A stretch of DNA of 64,000 nt from Streptomyces nojiriensis (lineage in GTDB: Bacteria; Actinomycetota; Actinomycetes; Streptomycetales; Streptomycetaceae), in NCBI RefSeq assembly GCF_017639205.1, contig NZ_CP071139.1, positions 7,005,501 to 7,069,500 of the forward strand, given 5' to 3'. A program made the translations under genes and the position numbers. Shown piece by piece: positions 1 through 8,167 of this stretch. The notes beneath the pieces are model-generated. The model had not been told where the DNA came from, did no database searches, and saw nothing but the letters and a program-made list of their open reading frames with translations. Numbering within the stretch: the stretch's first letter is position 1; the number at the start of each line of letters is the position of its first letter.

Positions 1-217
1 GTCGGATCCTCCGAAGACCGGTGCCGGACCGGTGGCCGGATTCGCACGGTCCGCCCACACGGCCGTTCGGGTCGCAGGGGATGCCCGCGTGATCCCGATG
101 GCTCGATCCGACCTCCGTGACGATCCCCGCCCCTGAGCCCGCAGGAGTGCGAAACCGCCCGGGGGGCATGCATCCCGTAGACCTGTTCGAGAGCAAGGAC
201 ACGGGAGGGACATCGCC

Positions 218-706
218 GTGCGGGTGGGGGCGAAGACCGGAAAGCTGTGGGGGAGAGGGAGGCCGGTGCCGCGCGAGCCGTCCGCCGACGGGGACGGGGG
301 AGCGGTGGACACGCTGCGCATCACCCGGAGCGTGCGCCGGGCCGACCTCAAGGCGGTCGGCGAAGTCCGGAAGGCTCTACGCGAGTTGATGCGCCACCGG
401 TGCCGGACCGATGCCGCCGAGGTGGCCGAGCTGCTGATCACCGAGCTCGTCACCAACGCGCTCGTCCACACCGACCGCGGAGCGGAGGTGCACGCGAGTC
501 TCGCCTCCACCCGGTTACGGGTGGAGGTCCGGGACTACGCCGCACGCCGGCCCCGGCCGTACGTACCGACCGCCGACGACGGTACGCACGGCCGGGGACT
601 CGTGCTGGTGCAGGCGCTCGCCGACGACTGGGGCGTGGACGCACTCGCCCTGGGCAGCGGCAAGGTGGTGTGGTTCGAGCTCGACGCACGGCACGACGCG
701 CCGTAG
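218..706 (+). CDS. ATP-binding protein, anti-sigma factor (RsbW-like HATPase) type
   Basis: A 162-residue protein with the GHKL/HATPase fold seen in the many small RsbW-like serine kinases of Streptomyces. The N box is visible as LLITELVTNALVHT (about residues 70-83) and the G2-type loop as GTHGRGLVLVQALADDWGV (about 127-145). Such proteins bind ATP and usually hold a sigma factor or phosphorylate an anti-anti-sigma factor in the cytoplasm. No partner gene lies beside it, so its target is unknown. The GTG start at 218 is preceded by GGGAGGGA at 203-210, which supports it. A later GTG at 304 would still keep the domain. An in-frame TTA leucine codon sits at 515-517, so translation may need the bldA tRNA. 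The gene ends at a shared terminator with the convergent DUF2637 gene. Confidence 0.85.
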   Translation: MRVGAKTGKLWGRGRPVPREPSADGDGGAVDTLRITRSVRRADLKAVGEVRKALRELMRHRCRTDAAEVAELLITELVTNALVHTDRGAEVHASLASTRLRVEVRDYAARRPRPYVPTADDGTHGRGLVLVQALADDWGVDALALGSGKVVWFELDARHDAP

Positions 707-724
707 CACGTGCCGTACGACGAA

Positions 725-748
725 GGGCCCGCCTGAGCAGGCGGGCCC
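725..748. terminator. Bidirectional hairpin terminator
   Basis: A perfect 10-bp inverted repeat, GGGCCCGCCT at 725-734 and AGGCGGGCCC at 739-748, with a 4-nt loop. It lies between the convergent stop codons of the HATPase gene and the DUF2637 gene. There is no clear T tract, as is usual for Streptomyces terminators. Confidence 0.75.
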
Positions 749-778
749 CGCGGGGTTTCCCCGTGGAAGCGGACCGGG

Positions 779-1837
779 TCAGCCGAACTGCTGTTCCAGG
801 TCCTTCAGTTTGCGCTCCAGCGAGTCCAGCCGGGGAATGGTCTGGGTGTCGTCCTCGGCGGTGAGGTCCACCGTCCGGGTGCCGGTCACGTCAAGGGATT
901 CGGTTGGGTTGACGGCCTGCAGGGAGGGCCGGCGTCGCAGGGGCAGTTGTCCTGATTCCGGTATGGCCGGCTCCGCGCCGACCGGCGCGGAGCCCGCTCC
1001 CTGCGTCAGTTCCGGAAGCTCGACCTGGCGCCCGCGCGAACGCCCGAACGCCCGGTTCTGCCGGCCCAGCGCCTTGATGCGCGCCCGGTCCAGCCGGTTC
1101 TGGTCGCGCCTGCGGTGCCGGTCCTGCTCCCGCTCCTTCTTGTCCTCGCGCACCTCGTCCACGGCCTCGTCGAGGGTGCGTACCCCCTCCAGCAGCATGA
1201 GCGACCAGGCGCCGAAGGTCTCCCGGGGGGCCCGCAGCCAGCGGACCATCCGGATCTGGGGCAACGGCCGCGGGATCAGGCCCTGTTCGCGCAGCGCCGC
1301 CCGGCGGGTCTGCTTGAGGGCGCGGTCGAAGAGCACGGCCGCCGAGAGGGACATCCCCGAGAAGAACTGCGGGGCTCCGTCGTGGCCCATTCCCCGCGGG
1401 GCGTGCACCCAGTTGAACCACGCGGCCGCGCCCGCGAACAGCCAGACGAGCATGCGCGAACCGAGGGCCGCGTCGCCGTGGCTGGCCTCGCGCACGGCGA
1501 GCACCGAGCAGAACATCGCGGCGCCGTCGAGGCCGAACGGGACCAGGTACTCCCATCCCCCCGTGAGGTTGAGGTTCTGCCGGCCGAAGCCGACCAGCCC
1601 GTGGAAGGAGAGCGCGGCGGCGACCGCCGCGCAGCAGAAGAGCAGAACGTACGAAGCGGTCCCGTAGACGGCTTCCTTGCGCCGCCGTCGTTCCTCGCTG
1701 CGCTCCCAGCTGTCGTCGGCCGCGGCCTTCTCGCTCTCCCGCTTGCCACGGGCCAGTACCGCAACTGCCGCAAGTACGCCCAGGATCAGCAGGCTGCCGG
1801 GCAGCAGCCAGTCCAGCGATATGTCGGTCAGTCTCAT
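779..1837 (-). CDS. DUF2637 domain membrane protein
   Basis: A 352-residue membrane protein. The N-terminal half has about four hydrophobic helices (near residues 10-30, 58-80, 95-118 and 130-150). The block with WEYLVPFGLDGAAMFCSVLA and WFNWVHAPRG is typical of DUF2637, a family frequent in Streptomyces chromosomes and conjugative plasmids. The C-terminal half is hydrophilic, strongly basic around residues 225-270, and ends in a short heptad-like stretch (LDSLERKLKDLEQQF) that may form a coiled coil. The function of the family is not established. A link to plasmid spread or septum proteins is speculative here because no transfer genes are nearby. The ATG start has GAGGGA about 9 nt upstream. 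Confidence 0.75.
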   Translation of the reverse strand: MRLTDISLDWLLPGSLLILGVLAAVAVLARGKRESEKAAADDSWERSEERRRRKEAVYGTASYVLLFCCAAVAAALSFHGLVGFGRQNLNLTGGWEYLVPFGLDGAAMFCSVLAVREASHGDAALGSRMLVWLFAGAAAWFNWVHAPRGMGHDGAPQFFSGMSLSAAVLFDRALKQTRRAALREQGLIPRPLPQIRMVRWLRAPRETFGAWSLMLLEGVRTLDEAVDEVREDKKEREQDRHRRRDQNRLDRARIKALGRQNRAFGRSRGRQVELPELTQGAGSAPVGAEPAIPESGQLPLRRRPSLQAVNPTESLDVTGTRTVDLTAEDDTQTIPRLDSLERKLKDLEQQFG

Positions 1838-2045
1838 GCGGATGTCCCTCGCCTCGCGTGTGCGGCCATGCGGCTGTACGGCTTTCCGGGCGCCATATTG
1901 GCGTAGCCGGTGAGTGGTGCACGCGGGTTTCGGGGCAAGTGGACGCCATCGGGGGGCGGGGCCCGCCGGATAGGGTGTTGTGACTCGAACTGGCGCCCGT
2001 ACGAGCTGAGTTGTGTTCGATTACCGTCAGTCGTACGGGGTGGGT
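1838..2045. other. Intergenic region, no gene seen
   Basis: This 208-bp stretch separates the start of the DUF2637 gene from the stop of the FhuF-like gene. It must contain the DUF2637 promoter. Short open frames here have no ribosome binding site and no recognisable product. Confidence 0.5.
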
Positions 2046-2906
2046 TCAGGCGGCGGTCGCCGCGAGGCGGGCGATCCGGTCGGCGTCACAGGTCCGGGGA
2101 CAGGTGACACAGGTGTCCTCGGGACGGATGGTGTAGAAGAAGCAGCAGCCGGCCCGGTCCCGGGTGGACAGCTCCTCGCCGGCGGGTCCGGTGAGCGTAC
2201 GGAACCCCGCGCCCCCGGTGTAGGGGGCGGTGGACCCCGGCAGGAGCGCTTCCAGCTCGGCCATGGCCCGCCGCTCCTCGCCGAGCAGGCTGCCGATGTA
2301 CCAGAGGCTCTCGACGACCTCGTCGGTCACCATGCCCCACAGGGCGCGGCGGCCGCGCCGCATGCGCGGGCCGAAGCCTTGCAGCAGCGGTCCGAGGTGC
2401 TGGGCCACCGCCGCCCGCACCTCGTCGCGCAGCGCCGCCTCGTCGGGCACGACACGGGCCCCCGGGAGCGCGGCCGCCGCATCGTCCGGCAGGCAGGCGA
2501 ACTCCGCGACGCGCACGCTCATCCGGCCGAGGGTCCGGTGGAAGGCCACCTCCGGGACCGGGAGGCGGGGGACCCGCCGGTGCAGGAACCACGGCAGGGT
2601 GATCAGCAGGCAGGCGGGCCACGCGTACCGGTGCAGCCCGAAGCCCGCGATCACATCGGGGCGGGCCTGGGTGCCGTAGTCCCTCAGGACCTGGGCGTTG
2701 TCCCAGGCGAGGAAGGCGTCCAGGGCCGGCCCGCCGGCCGCGAGCTCGTCCGCGCCGACCCATCCCGCACCGCGAGGGAGGGGTTCGCCGGCGGCCCGCT
2801 CGACCACCCGCAGTCCGCCGTACGCCTCGGCCAGCCTGGCGAACGCGTCCGTCACCGCAGAGCCGGGCGGGGCGGATGTGACAGCCGGAAAGGTCGTGAC
2901 GGTCAT
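2046..2906 (-). CDS. FhuF-like (2Fe-2S) siderophore-iron reductase
   Basis: A 286-residue protein ending in a cysteine cluster, CC-x10-C-x2-C (AGCCFFYTIRPEDTCVTCPR). This is the hallmark of the FhuF-type [2Fe-2S] family that reductively releases iron from hydroxamate siderophores in the cytoplasm. The upstream body resembles the IucA/IucC C-terminal-like fold found in actinobacterial FhuF relatives. Its control region contains a probable DmdR/IdeR iron box, consistent with a role in iron supply. The start is uncertain: ATG at 2906 has a weak GGTGG upstream. A GTG at 2924 would add six residues and could be leaderless, because the iron box and a TTAACG-like -10 lie just beyond it. No transporter or siderophore gene is adjacent. 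Confidence 0.75.
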   Translation of the reverse strand: MTVTTFPAVTSAPPGSAVTDAFARLAEAYGGLRVVERAAGEPLPRGAGWVGADELAAGGPALDAFLAWDNAQVLRDYGTQARPDVIAGFGLHRYAWPACLLITLPWFLHRRVPRLPVPEVAFHRTLGRMSVRVAEFACLPDDAAAALPGARVVPDEAALRDEVRAAVAQHLGPLLQGFGPRMRRGRRALWGMVTDEVVESLWYIGSLLGEERRAMAELEALLPGSTAPYTGGAGFRTLTGPAGEELSTRDRAGCCFFYTIRPEDTCVTCPRTCDADRIARLAATAA

Positions 2907-2939
2907 GACGGGCCACCGAATCACAGAATCACACGATCG

Positions 2940-2966
2940 TTAACAGGTTAGCCTTACCTTACCTGA
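2940..2966. promoter_or_regulatory. Probable iron box (DmdR/IdeR operator)
   Basis: The sequence AGGTTAGCCTTACCT at 2945-2959, extended on both sides by further TTACCT-like bases, reads on the minus strand as AGGTAAGGCTAACCT. It closely follows the DmdR/IdeR consensus of an interrupted TTAGGTTAGGCTAACCTAA palindrome. It lies in the divergent region between the FhuF-like gene and the GntR gene, where iron-bound repressor would cover the FhuF-like promoter. Confidence 0.75.
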
Positions 2967-3043
2967 TTCGGGTCGATCCGCACCCCTCCCCGCGCGCGCC
3001 GTCACTTATTCTCAGGACAGGTCGAGACCCGGAGGAGGACCGC

Positions 3044-3709
3044 GTGCGCGAAACGGCCCAGGCCCGGGTACCGGCACAAAGGCAGAAGGTGTTGCGCCAT
3101 TCGGTGCGCGGACAGGTGCTCGACGCGCTGCGCGCGGCCCTGATCGACGGAGAGCTGGTGCCGGGCGAGATCTACTCGGGCCCGGCCCTGGGGGAGCGTT
3201 TCGGGGTGTCCGCGACCCCCGTGCGCGAGGCGATGCAGCAGCTGGCCGTGGAGGGGGCGGTGGAGTGCCTGCCCAACCGGGGCTTCCGCGTGCTCTCCCG
3301 CACCCCGAAGGAGCTGGCCGAGCTGGCCGAGGTACGGGCGCTGCTGGAGGTCCCCGTGATGATCCGGCTGGCCCGCACGGTCCCGGCGGCCGCCTGGGAG
3401 GCCCTGCGTCCGGCCGCCGCCGCCACGGCCGAGGCGGCGGCGGCCGGCAACCTGCCGGGGTACGCGCAGGCGGACCGGGACTTCCACGGGGCGGTGCTGC
3501 GGCTGGCCGGCAACGACCAGCTGGTGCAGGTGGCGGAGGAGCTCCACCGCCGGGCCCAGTGGCCCCTGCCGGGCGCTCCGCGGGTTCGGCGGGCCGATCT
3601 CGTCGCCGATGCGGCGGAGCATGCGGCGCTGCTGGAGGCGCTGATCGCGCGGGACCTCGGGGTGGTGGAGTCGCTGGTCCGCGAACACTTCGCGGGCTCC
3701 CCCGCCTGA
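3044..3709 (+). CDS. GntR family transcriptional regulator, FCD type
   Basis: A 221-residue regulator. Residues about 18-80 form the winged helix, with the recognition region FGVSATPVREAMQQLAVEG. The following helical region contains the metal- and effector-binding FCD fold, with RDFHGAVLRLAGN around residues 145-158 and a late histidine-rich helix (DAAEHAALLEALIARD). FCD-type GntR proteins are repressors that respond to small carboxylates or related metabolites. The GTG start has GGAGGAGG at 3031-3038. It is divergent from the FhuF-like gene and shares the region with the iron box. Its ligand and targets cannot be read from the sequence. Confidence 0.85.
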   Translation: MRETAQARVPAQRQKVLRHSVRGQVLDALRAALIDGELVPGEIYSGPALGERFGVSATPVREAMQQLAVEGAVECLPNRGFRVLSRTPKELAELAEVRALLEVPVMIRLARTVPAAAWEALRPAAAATAEAAAAGNLPGYAQADRDFHGAVLRLAGNDQLVQVAEELHRRAQWPLPGAPRVRRADLVADAAEHAALLEALIARDLGVVESLVREHFAGSPA

Positions 3710-3720
3710 CCGGGGCCCCG

Positions 3721-3757
3721 CCCCGGGCCCCGCGCCTCAAACGCCGGCGGGGCTGGA
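3721..3757. repeat. Dispersed Streptomyces intergenic repeat, copy 1
   Basis: A 37-bp sequence with the core CGCGCCTCAAACGCCGGCGG. It matches copy 2 at 24739-24775 at 36 of 37 positions. Elements of this type recur many times in Streptomyces genomes. The flanking inverted GC-rich parts could form a hairpin. This copy provides the stop codon and last codons of the minus-strand helical gene. Confidence 0.8.
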
Positions 3758-4534
3758 TTCGGTGGGGTGGAGTTGGTCCGCCAGCCAGGTGGGGATGCCG
3801 CCCAGCAGGTGGAACAGGCGGCGGGCCTCCGCGCGGAGCCGGGTGGCTTCCGGTTCCGGTTCGGCCTCGGCCAGGGCGGCCAGCGCCGGCGCCGTGCCGA
3901 TCAGGAAGCCCAGGTCCTCCCGGATGCGCAGGGACTCCGCGAAGCCCTTGCGGGCCTCGGCCACCTCCCCGTCCCGCAGGGCCAGCGCGGCCAGGTGCCG
4001 CCAGGTGAAGGACAGCAGCAGGGTGTCCCCGTGCGCCTCCGCCCCCGCGTGGGCCCGGTGGTAGGCCGGCCGGGCCGACTGCGGGGCGTCCGCCAGGTGT
4101 TCGGCGACGAGCCCCCGCCGGAAGTCCAGCAGCGGGCGGGTCCGGGACTCCGGGGACAGCAGGGCCGCGGCCCGGCCCAGCGCGGAGCGGGCCTCGTCGG
4201 CCCGGTCGCGTACGCCGAGCACGGTGGCGGCGTACGCCAGCTGGCCCCGTTCGCAGGCGGCCGCGCCCCGGTCGTCGTCGTCCTGGGACACCGCCTCGGC
4301 GATCCGCAGCGCGTCCTCGGCCTCGGCCCAGCCCTGCCCGGTGAACAGGCACCGCTCCACCAGCAGCGCGGTCCGCTGCACGGCCGCCCCGGCACTGCCG
4401 GCCTTGCCGATGTGCGGCGTCAGCAGTGCAGCCGCATCCGTCCAACAGCCGCGCGAGCGCAGCCGCCATATCGCCCGCTGGAGGGGGTCGTCTCCTCCGG
4501 TTGTTCCGGCACCCGACATGGCGGTGTCCGCCAC
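3737..4534 (-). CDS. Hypothetical helical (TPR-like) protein
   Basis: A protein of about 265 residues that is almost entirely alpha-helical and alanine-rich, with repeating helix pairs (for example ERCLFTGQGWAEAEDALRIA and RDGEVAEARKGFAESL) that resemble tetratricopeptide repeats. No catalytic motif is visible and I do not recognise the family. I chose the GTG at 4534 because GGGGAGGG lies about 5 nt upstream. The longer reading from 4615 has no such site, and an ATG at 4519 is the next option. The C-terminus, ending SSPAGV, is encoded by the dispersed repeat, so the original end of the gene has probably been overwritten. TPR-like folds usually mediate protein contacts. No neighbour suggests a partner. 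Confidence 0.65.
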   Translation of the reverse strand: MADTAMSGAGTTGGDDPLQRAIWRLRSRGCWTDAAALLTPHIGKAGSAGAAVQRTALLVERCLFTGQGWAEAEDALRIAEAVSQDDDDRGAAACERGQLAYAATVLGVRDRADEARSALGRAAALLSPESRTRPLLDFRRGLVAEHLADAPQSARPAYHRAHAGAEAHGDTLLLSFTWRHLAALALRDGEVAEARKGFAESLRIREDLGFLIGTAPALAALAEAEPEPEATRLRAEARRLFHLLGGIPTWLADQLHPTESSPAGV

Positions 4535-4700
4535 ATTGCCCTCCCCAAAGCAAGCAAGCAGCACATCGTTGAGCCCTGGGGCGAAATGAGAGCACGGATT
4601 CACGGCCTCGGCCAAGGGGTTGGGTGAACTTTTTCACAAAGTCCGGACGGATCATCAGCCGCCCCGTGGCCGAACCCCGGCGGCCGCGGGGCGGATCTGC

Positions 4701-6380
4701 TCAGCTCATCCGCAGTGCCAGGAAGAAGTCGAGCTTGTCCTCCAGCCGGGACAGGTCCCGCGCCGTCAACTGCTCGATTCGCCCGACCCGGTAGCGCAGC
4801 GTGTTGACGTGCAGGTGCAACCGCGTCGCGCAGCGGGTCCAGGAACCGTCGCAGTCCAGGAACGCCTCCAGCGTCGGGATGAGCTCCGCGCGGTGGCGCC
4901 GGTCGTAGTCCCGCAGCGGGTCCAGCAGCCGGGCCGTGAAGGCGCGGCGGACGTCGTCCGGGACGAACGGCAGGAGCAGCACGTGCGAGGCCAGCTCGTG
5001 GTGACCCGCCGCGCAGACCCGGCCCGGGCGCGCCGCGGCCACCCGGCGGGCGTGCCGGGCCTCCTCCAGCGCCCCGCGCAGCCCCTCCGCGGAGTGCACG
5101 GCCGCGCTGACGCCCAGCGTGAGCCGGCCGTCGTCGGCCAGACCGGCCGCGAGGGGGTCCCGTACGGCCGCGAGGAGCTCGTCGGCGTGCAGGGCGGAGT
5201 CCGGGCCCTTGTCCTCCCCGGCGTCCCCGGAGAGCGAGGGCAGCGGTACCAGGGCGATGGCCTCGTCACCCGCGTGGGCCACGGCGATCCGGTCCGAGGG
5301 CTCGGGCCCCGAGACGGACGGGTCGACGAGGATCTCCTCCAGCAGCGACTGGGCCACCGGGCCGCCGGGGACGTCCCCGCCCTCCCAGTCCACCCGGGCC
5401 ACGACGACCTGCCAGTGCGGGGCGGCGCCCAGTCCGGGCAGCAGCACCGGGGCCGCGACCCGCAGACGGGCGGCGATCTCCGCGGGCGGGGCACCCGTCT
5501 GTACCAGTTCGAGGACCTCCTGTGCGAGGCGGCGGCGCACGGTGCGGGCCGCGTCGCGCCGGTCCCGCTCCACGGCGATCAGCTGGGTGACGCCCTGCAG
5601 CAGGTCGAGGCGCTCGGCGGGCCAGTCGCCCGCGTCCGCCTCGACGGCCAGCAGCCAGTCCGAGAGCACGGTCTCGCGCACGTCCCGGGCCCCCGGGCCG
5701 GCGGCCCCGCGCCCGTGTCCCCTGATCGGGAAGAGCGAGTAGGTAATACCCTGGATGGAGATCCGATGCGGCCCCCTGCGGCCCGTCCGGACCGCCGCAA
5801 GGTGCTCGCCCGCCAGTGCTGCGCACACGCCCGGCGCCAGCGGCTCACCCGCCCCGGCGATCTGCCGGCCGGTGGGGGACAGCACCCAGGCCCGGAGATC
5901 GAGGTCGGTGGTGAGCAGATCGAGCACCACGTCGGGGCCGCCGCCGGCCGGACCCGAGGTCATCAGCCGGCGGTGTCGGTCCACGACGGCCGCGAGGTCT
6001 CCGGCGCGCTCGCCCGAGACCTGCCGGACGACGTACTCGGTGATCGTGGCGAATGCAACGTCTTCGTTCACGGCGAACAGCGGCAGCCGGTTGCGCACAC
6101 AGGCCGAAACAAGATCATCGGGAATGGCCTGCAGCTCCGCCTCGCCCGCGGCGAGCCCGGCGACGCCCGCGCTCGCCAGGATTCGTACGAATGGCTCGGA
6201 GTCGGCTGAATTTCGTCTCCAGGCCAGGCCGGTCAGGACGAGTTCGCCCCCCGACAGGTACCGGCTGGGATCCCGTAGGTCGGTCGTCATGACCCCGCGG
6301 ACGGTCCGGTCGAGTTCACCCTCGCCGCCGAGCAGCCGCAGCCCCAGCGCCTCGGTTTCCAGCAGTGCGCGCAGCCGCAT
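4701..6380 (-). CDS. pucR: PucR family transcriptional regulator of purine catabolism
   Basis: A 559-residue regulator. Residues 1-125 form the N-terminal PucR ligand-sensing domain (start MRLRALLETEALGL; SGGELVLTG near residue 44). A long middle region resembles the GGDEF-like CdaR domain. The C-terminus is the HTH_30 helix-turn-helix, with LHLHVNTLRYRVGRIEQLTA in the last 50 residues. PucR proteins control purine-degradation genes, and this one is divergent from a xanthine dehydrogenase operon across 253 bp, so it very probably regulates that operon and itself. Direction of control (activator or repressor) and effector cannot be read here. Confidence 0.85.
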   Translation of the reverse strand: MRLRALLETEALGLRLLGGEGELDRTVRGVMTTDLRDPSRYLSGGELVLTGLAWRRNSADSEPFVRILASAGVAGLAAGEAELQAIPDDLVSACVRNRLPLFAVNEDVAFATITEYVVRQVSGERAGDLAAVVDRHRRLMTSGPAGGGPDVVLDLLTTDLDLRAWVLSPTGRQIAGAGEPLAPGVCAALAGEHLAAVRTGRRGPHRISIQGITYSLFPIRGHGRGAAGPGARDVRETVLSDWLLAVEADAGDWPAERLDLLQGVTQLIAVERDRRDAARTVRRRLAQEVLELVQTGAPPAEIAARLRVAAPVLLPGLGAAPHWQVVVARVDWEGGDVPGGPVAQSLLEEILVDPSVSGPEPSDRIAVAHAGDEAIALVPLPSLSGDAGEDKGPDSALHADELLAAVRDPLAAGLADDGRLTLGVSAAVHSAEGLRGALEEARHARRVAAARPGRVCAAGHHELASHVLLLPFVPDDVRRAFTARLLDPLRDYDRRHRAELIPTLEAFLDCDGSWTRCATRLHLHVNTLRYRVGRIEQLTARDLSRLEDKLDFFLALRMS

Positions 6381-6633
6381 GATGTCGCCGCCGATCTGTC
6401 TCGAATGTTGCCGTTGGAAATCGGGCAGGTCGTCGCATCCTGCCTTTCATACGAATCTACAAGACGAGGGAGGCCGTCAGCCAACTCCTTCATGGTTTCA
6501 GTGACTGCACCGGGGGGCGAGCGGCTTGTGTACTGGGTCCACACCGCGTTAACAGCACGTGAACGACCAGTCGAGGACTCTCAGGCCTCCTGGCTTGAAG
6601 TCAACGACACGATGAAGAAGAAGAGAGCCGCTC
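6381..6633. promoter_or_regulatory. Divergent pucR / xanthine dehydrogenase control region
   Basis: A 253-bp region between two divergent starts. It is less GC-rich than its surroundings and must hold both promoters and the PucR binding sites. I could not pick out a convincing palindrome or a certain -10/-35 pair. A short frame beginning ATGAAGAAGAAG at 6612 overlaps the xanthine dehydrogenase start and is not convincing as a gene. Confidence 0.55.
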
Positions 6634-7530
6634 ATGGACTTCCTTCGCCCCGCCAGCTGGGAGGAGGCGCTCGCCGCTAAGGCCGAGTTCCCCTCAGCTG
6701 TGCCGATTGCGGGTGGCACCGACGTGATGGTCGAGATCAACTTCGACCACCGCCGGCCGGAGTACCTCCTGGACCTGAACCGCATCGGTCTGCTGCGGGA
6801 ATGGGAGGTCGGCGAGGATGTGGTTCGCCTGGGCGCCTCCGTCCCGTACACCCAGATCATGGAGAACCTCCGTACGGAGCTCCCGGGACTCGCGCTCGCC
6901 TCGCACACGGTCGCGTCCCCGCAGATCCGCAACCGCGGCGGTGTCGGCGGCAACCTCGGTTGCGCCTCGCCGGCCGGCGACTCCCACCCCGCGCTGCTCG
7001 CGGCGGGCGCCGAGGTCGAGGTGGAGTCCGTACGCGGCTCCCGCCTCATCCCGATCGACGAGTTCTACACGGGTGTGAAGCGCAACGCGCTGGCCGCCGA
7101 CGAGCTCATCAAGACCGTCCACGTCAAGAAGGCGGACGGCCCCCAGCAGTACTCCAAGGTCGGCTCCCGCAACGCGATGGTCATCGCGGTCTGCGCGTTC
7201 GGTCTGGCGCTGCACCCCGAGACCCGCACGGTCCGCACCGGCATCGGTTCGGCCGCGCCGACGCCGATCCGGGCCAAGGCCGCCGAGGAGTTCCTGAACG
7301 CCGCGCTCGAAGAGGGCGGCTTCTGGGAGTCCGGCAAGGTCATCACCCCGTCGATCGCCAAGCAGTTCGGTGACCTCGCCTCCGGCGCGGCCAACCCGAT
7401 CGACGACGTCCGCGGCACGGCGAAGTACCGCCGTCACGCGGTTGGCATCATGGCTCGCCGCCAGCTCGTCTGGACCTGGGAGCAGTACCGCGGTACCGGC
7501 AACGGCCGCTCGCTTGAAGGGGCTGCGTAA
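6634..7530 (+). CDS. Xanthine dehydrogenase, FAD-binding subunit
   Basis: A 298-residue protein of the CoxM/CutM family, which carries FAD in three-subunit molybdenum hydroxylases. The FAD-binding motifs are PIAGGTDVMVE (about residues 25-34) and SPQIRNRGGVGGNLG (about 95-109). It receives electrons from the iron-sulfur subunit and passes them to NAD or another acceptor. It is the first gene of a tight operon: the iron-sulfur gene starts 2 nt after its stop. The ATG start has a purine-rich GAGAG about 8 nt upstream. Its length is normal for the family. Confidence 0.93.
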   Translation: MDFLRPASWEEALAAKAEFPSAVPIAGGTDVMVEINFDHRRPEYLLDLNRIGLLREWEVGEDVVRLGASVPYTQIMENLRTELPGLALASHTVASPQIRNRGGVGGNLGCASPAGDSHPALLAAGAEVEVESVRGSRLIPIDEFYTGVKRNALAADELIKTVHVKKADGPQQYSKVGSRNAMVIAVCAFGLALHPETRTVRTGIGSAAPTPIRAKAAEEFLNAALEEGGFWESGKVITPSIAKQFGDLASGAANPIDDVRGTAKYRRHAVGIMARRQLVWTWEQYRGTGNGRSLEGAA

Positions 7531-7532
7531 TC

Positions 7533-8165
7533 ATGCGCGTCAATTTCACGGTCAACGGCCGTCAGCAGGAAGCCGACGACGTGTGGGAGGGTGAGTCCCT
7601 TCTCTACGTCCTGCGTGAGCGCCTGGGTCTGCCGGGTTCCAAGAACGCCTGTGAGCAGGGCGAGTGTGGTTCCTGCACCGTCCGTCTCGACGGCGTGCCG
7701 GTCTGTTCGTGTCTGGTGGCGGCCGGCCAGGTCGAGGGTCGCGACGTCGTGACCGTCGAGGGTCTGGCGGAGTTCTCCAAGCAGCGCGACGAGCACGGCC
7801 ACGGCGGTGCCTGCGGCACCGGCGGAGGCTGCGGCAGCAAGGGCGTGTCCCTGGACGCGGCCAAGCAGTGGCAGGCGCACGGGCCCAACAGCGAGCTCCG
7901 CTCGCGGGCGGGCGACTCGCAGACCGGTGAGGGCGTCGAGCTCTCCACCATCCAGCAGGCGTTCATCGACGCCGGCGCCGTCCAGTGCGGTTTCTGCACC
8001 CCGGGTCTGCTGATCCAGGCGGACGCGCTCCTGGAGGAGAACTCCTCCCCGTCCGACCAGGACATCCGTGAGGCCCTGTCCGGCAACCTCTGCCGCTGCA
8101 CGGGTTACGAGAAGATCCTCGACGCGGTCCGCCTCGCGGCCGCCCGTCAGGGAGAGGCGGTCTGA
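7533..8165 (+). CDS. Xanthine dehydrogenase, 2Fe-2S subunit with a cysteine-bearing insertion
   Basis: A 210-residue CoxS/CutS-type subunit carrying two [2Fe-2S] clusters. The plant-type cluster uses C40, C45, C48 and C60 (ACEQGECGSC). The second cluster uses C152, C155, C187 and C189 (CGFCTPG and CRCTGY). Family members are usually 155-170 residues. Here an extra stretch of about 50 residues (about 84-134) separates the two domains. It is rich in Gly and His and contains two more cysteines, C94 and C100, inside GGACGTGGGCGSKG. The insertion may be a flexible linker. Whether its cysteines bind metal is unknown. It is co-transcribed with the FAD subunit before it and the molybdenum subunit that starts 2 nt after its stop. 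Confidence 0.93.
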   Translation: MRVNFTVNGRQQEADDVWEGESLLYVLRERLGLPGSKNACEQGECGSCTVRLDGVPVCSCLVAAGQVEGRDVVTVEGLAEFSKQRDEHGHGGACGTGGGCGSKGVSLDAAKQWQAHGPNSELRSRAGDSQTGEGVELSTIQQAFIDAGAVQCGFCTPGLLIQADALLEENSSPSDQDIREALSGNLCRCTGYEKILDAVRLAAARQGEAV

Positions 8166-8167
8166 CC

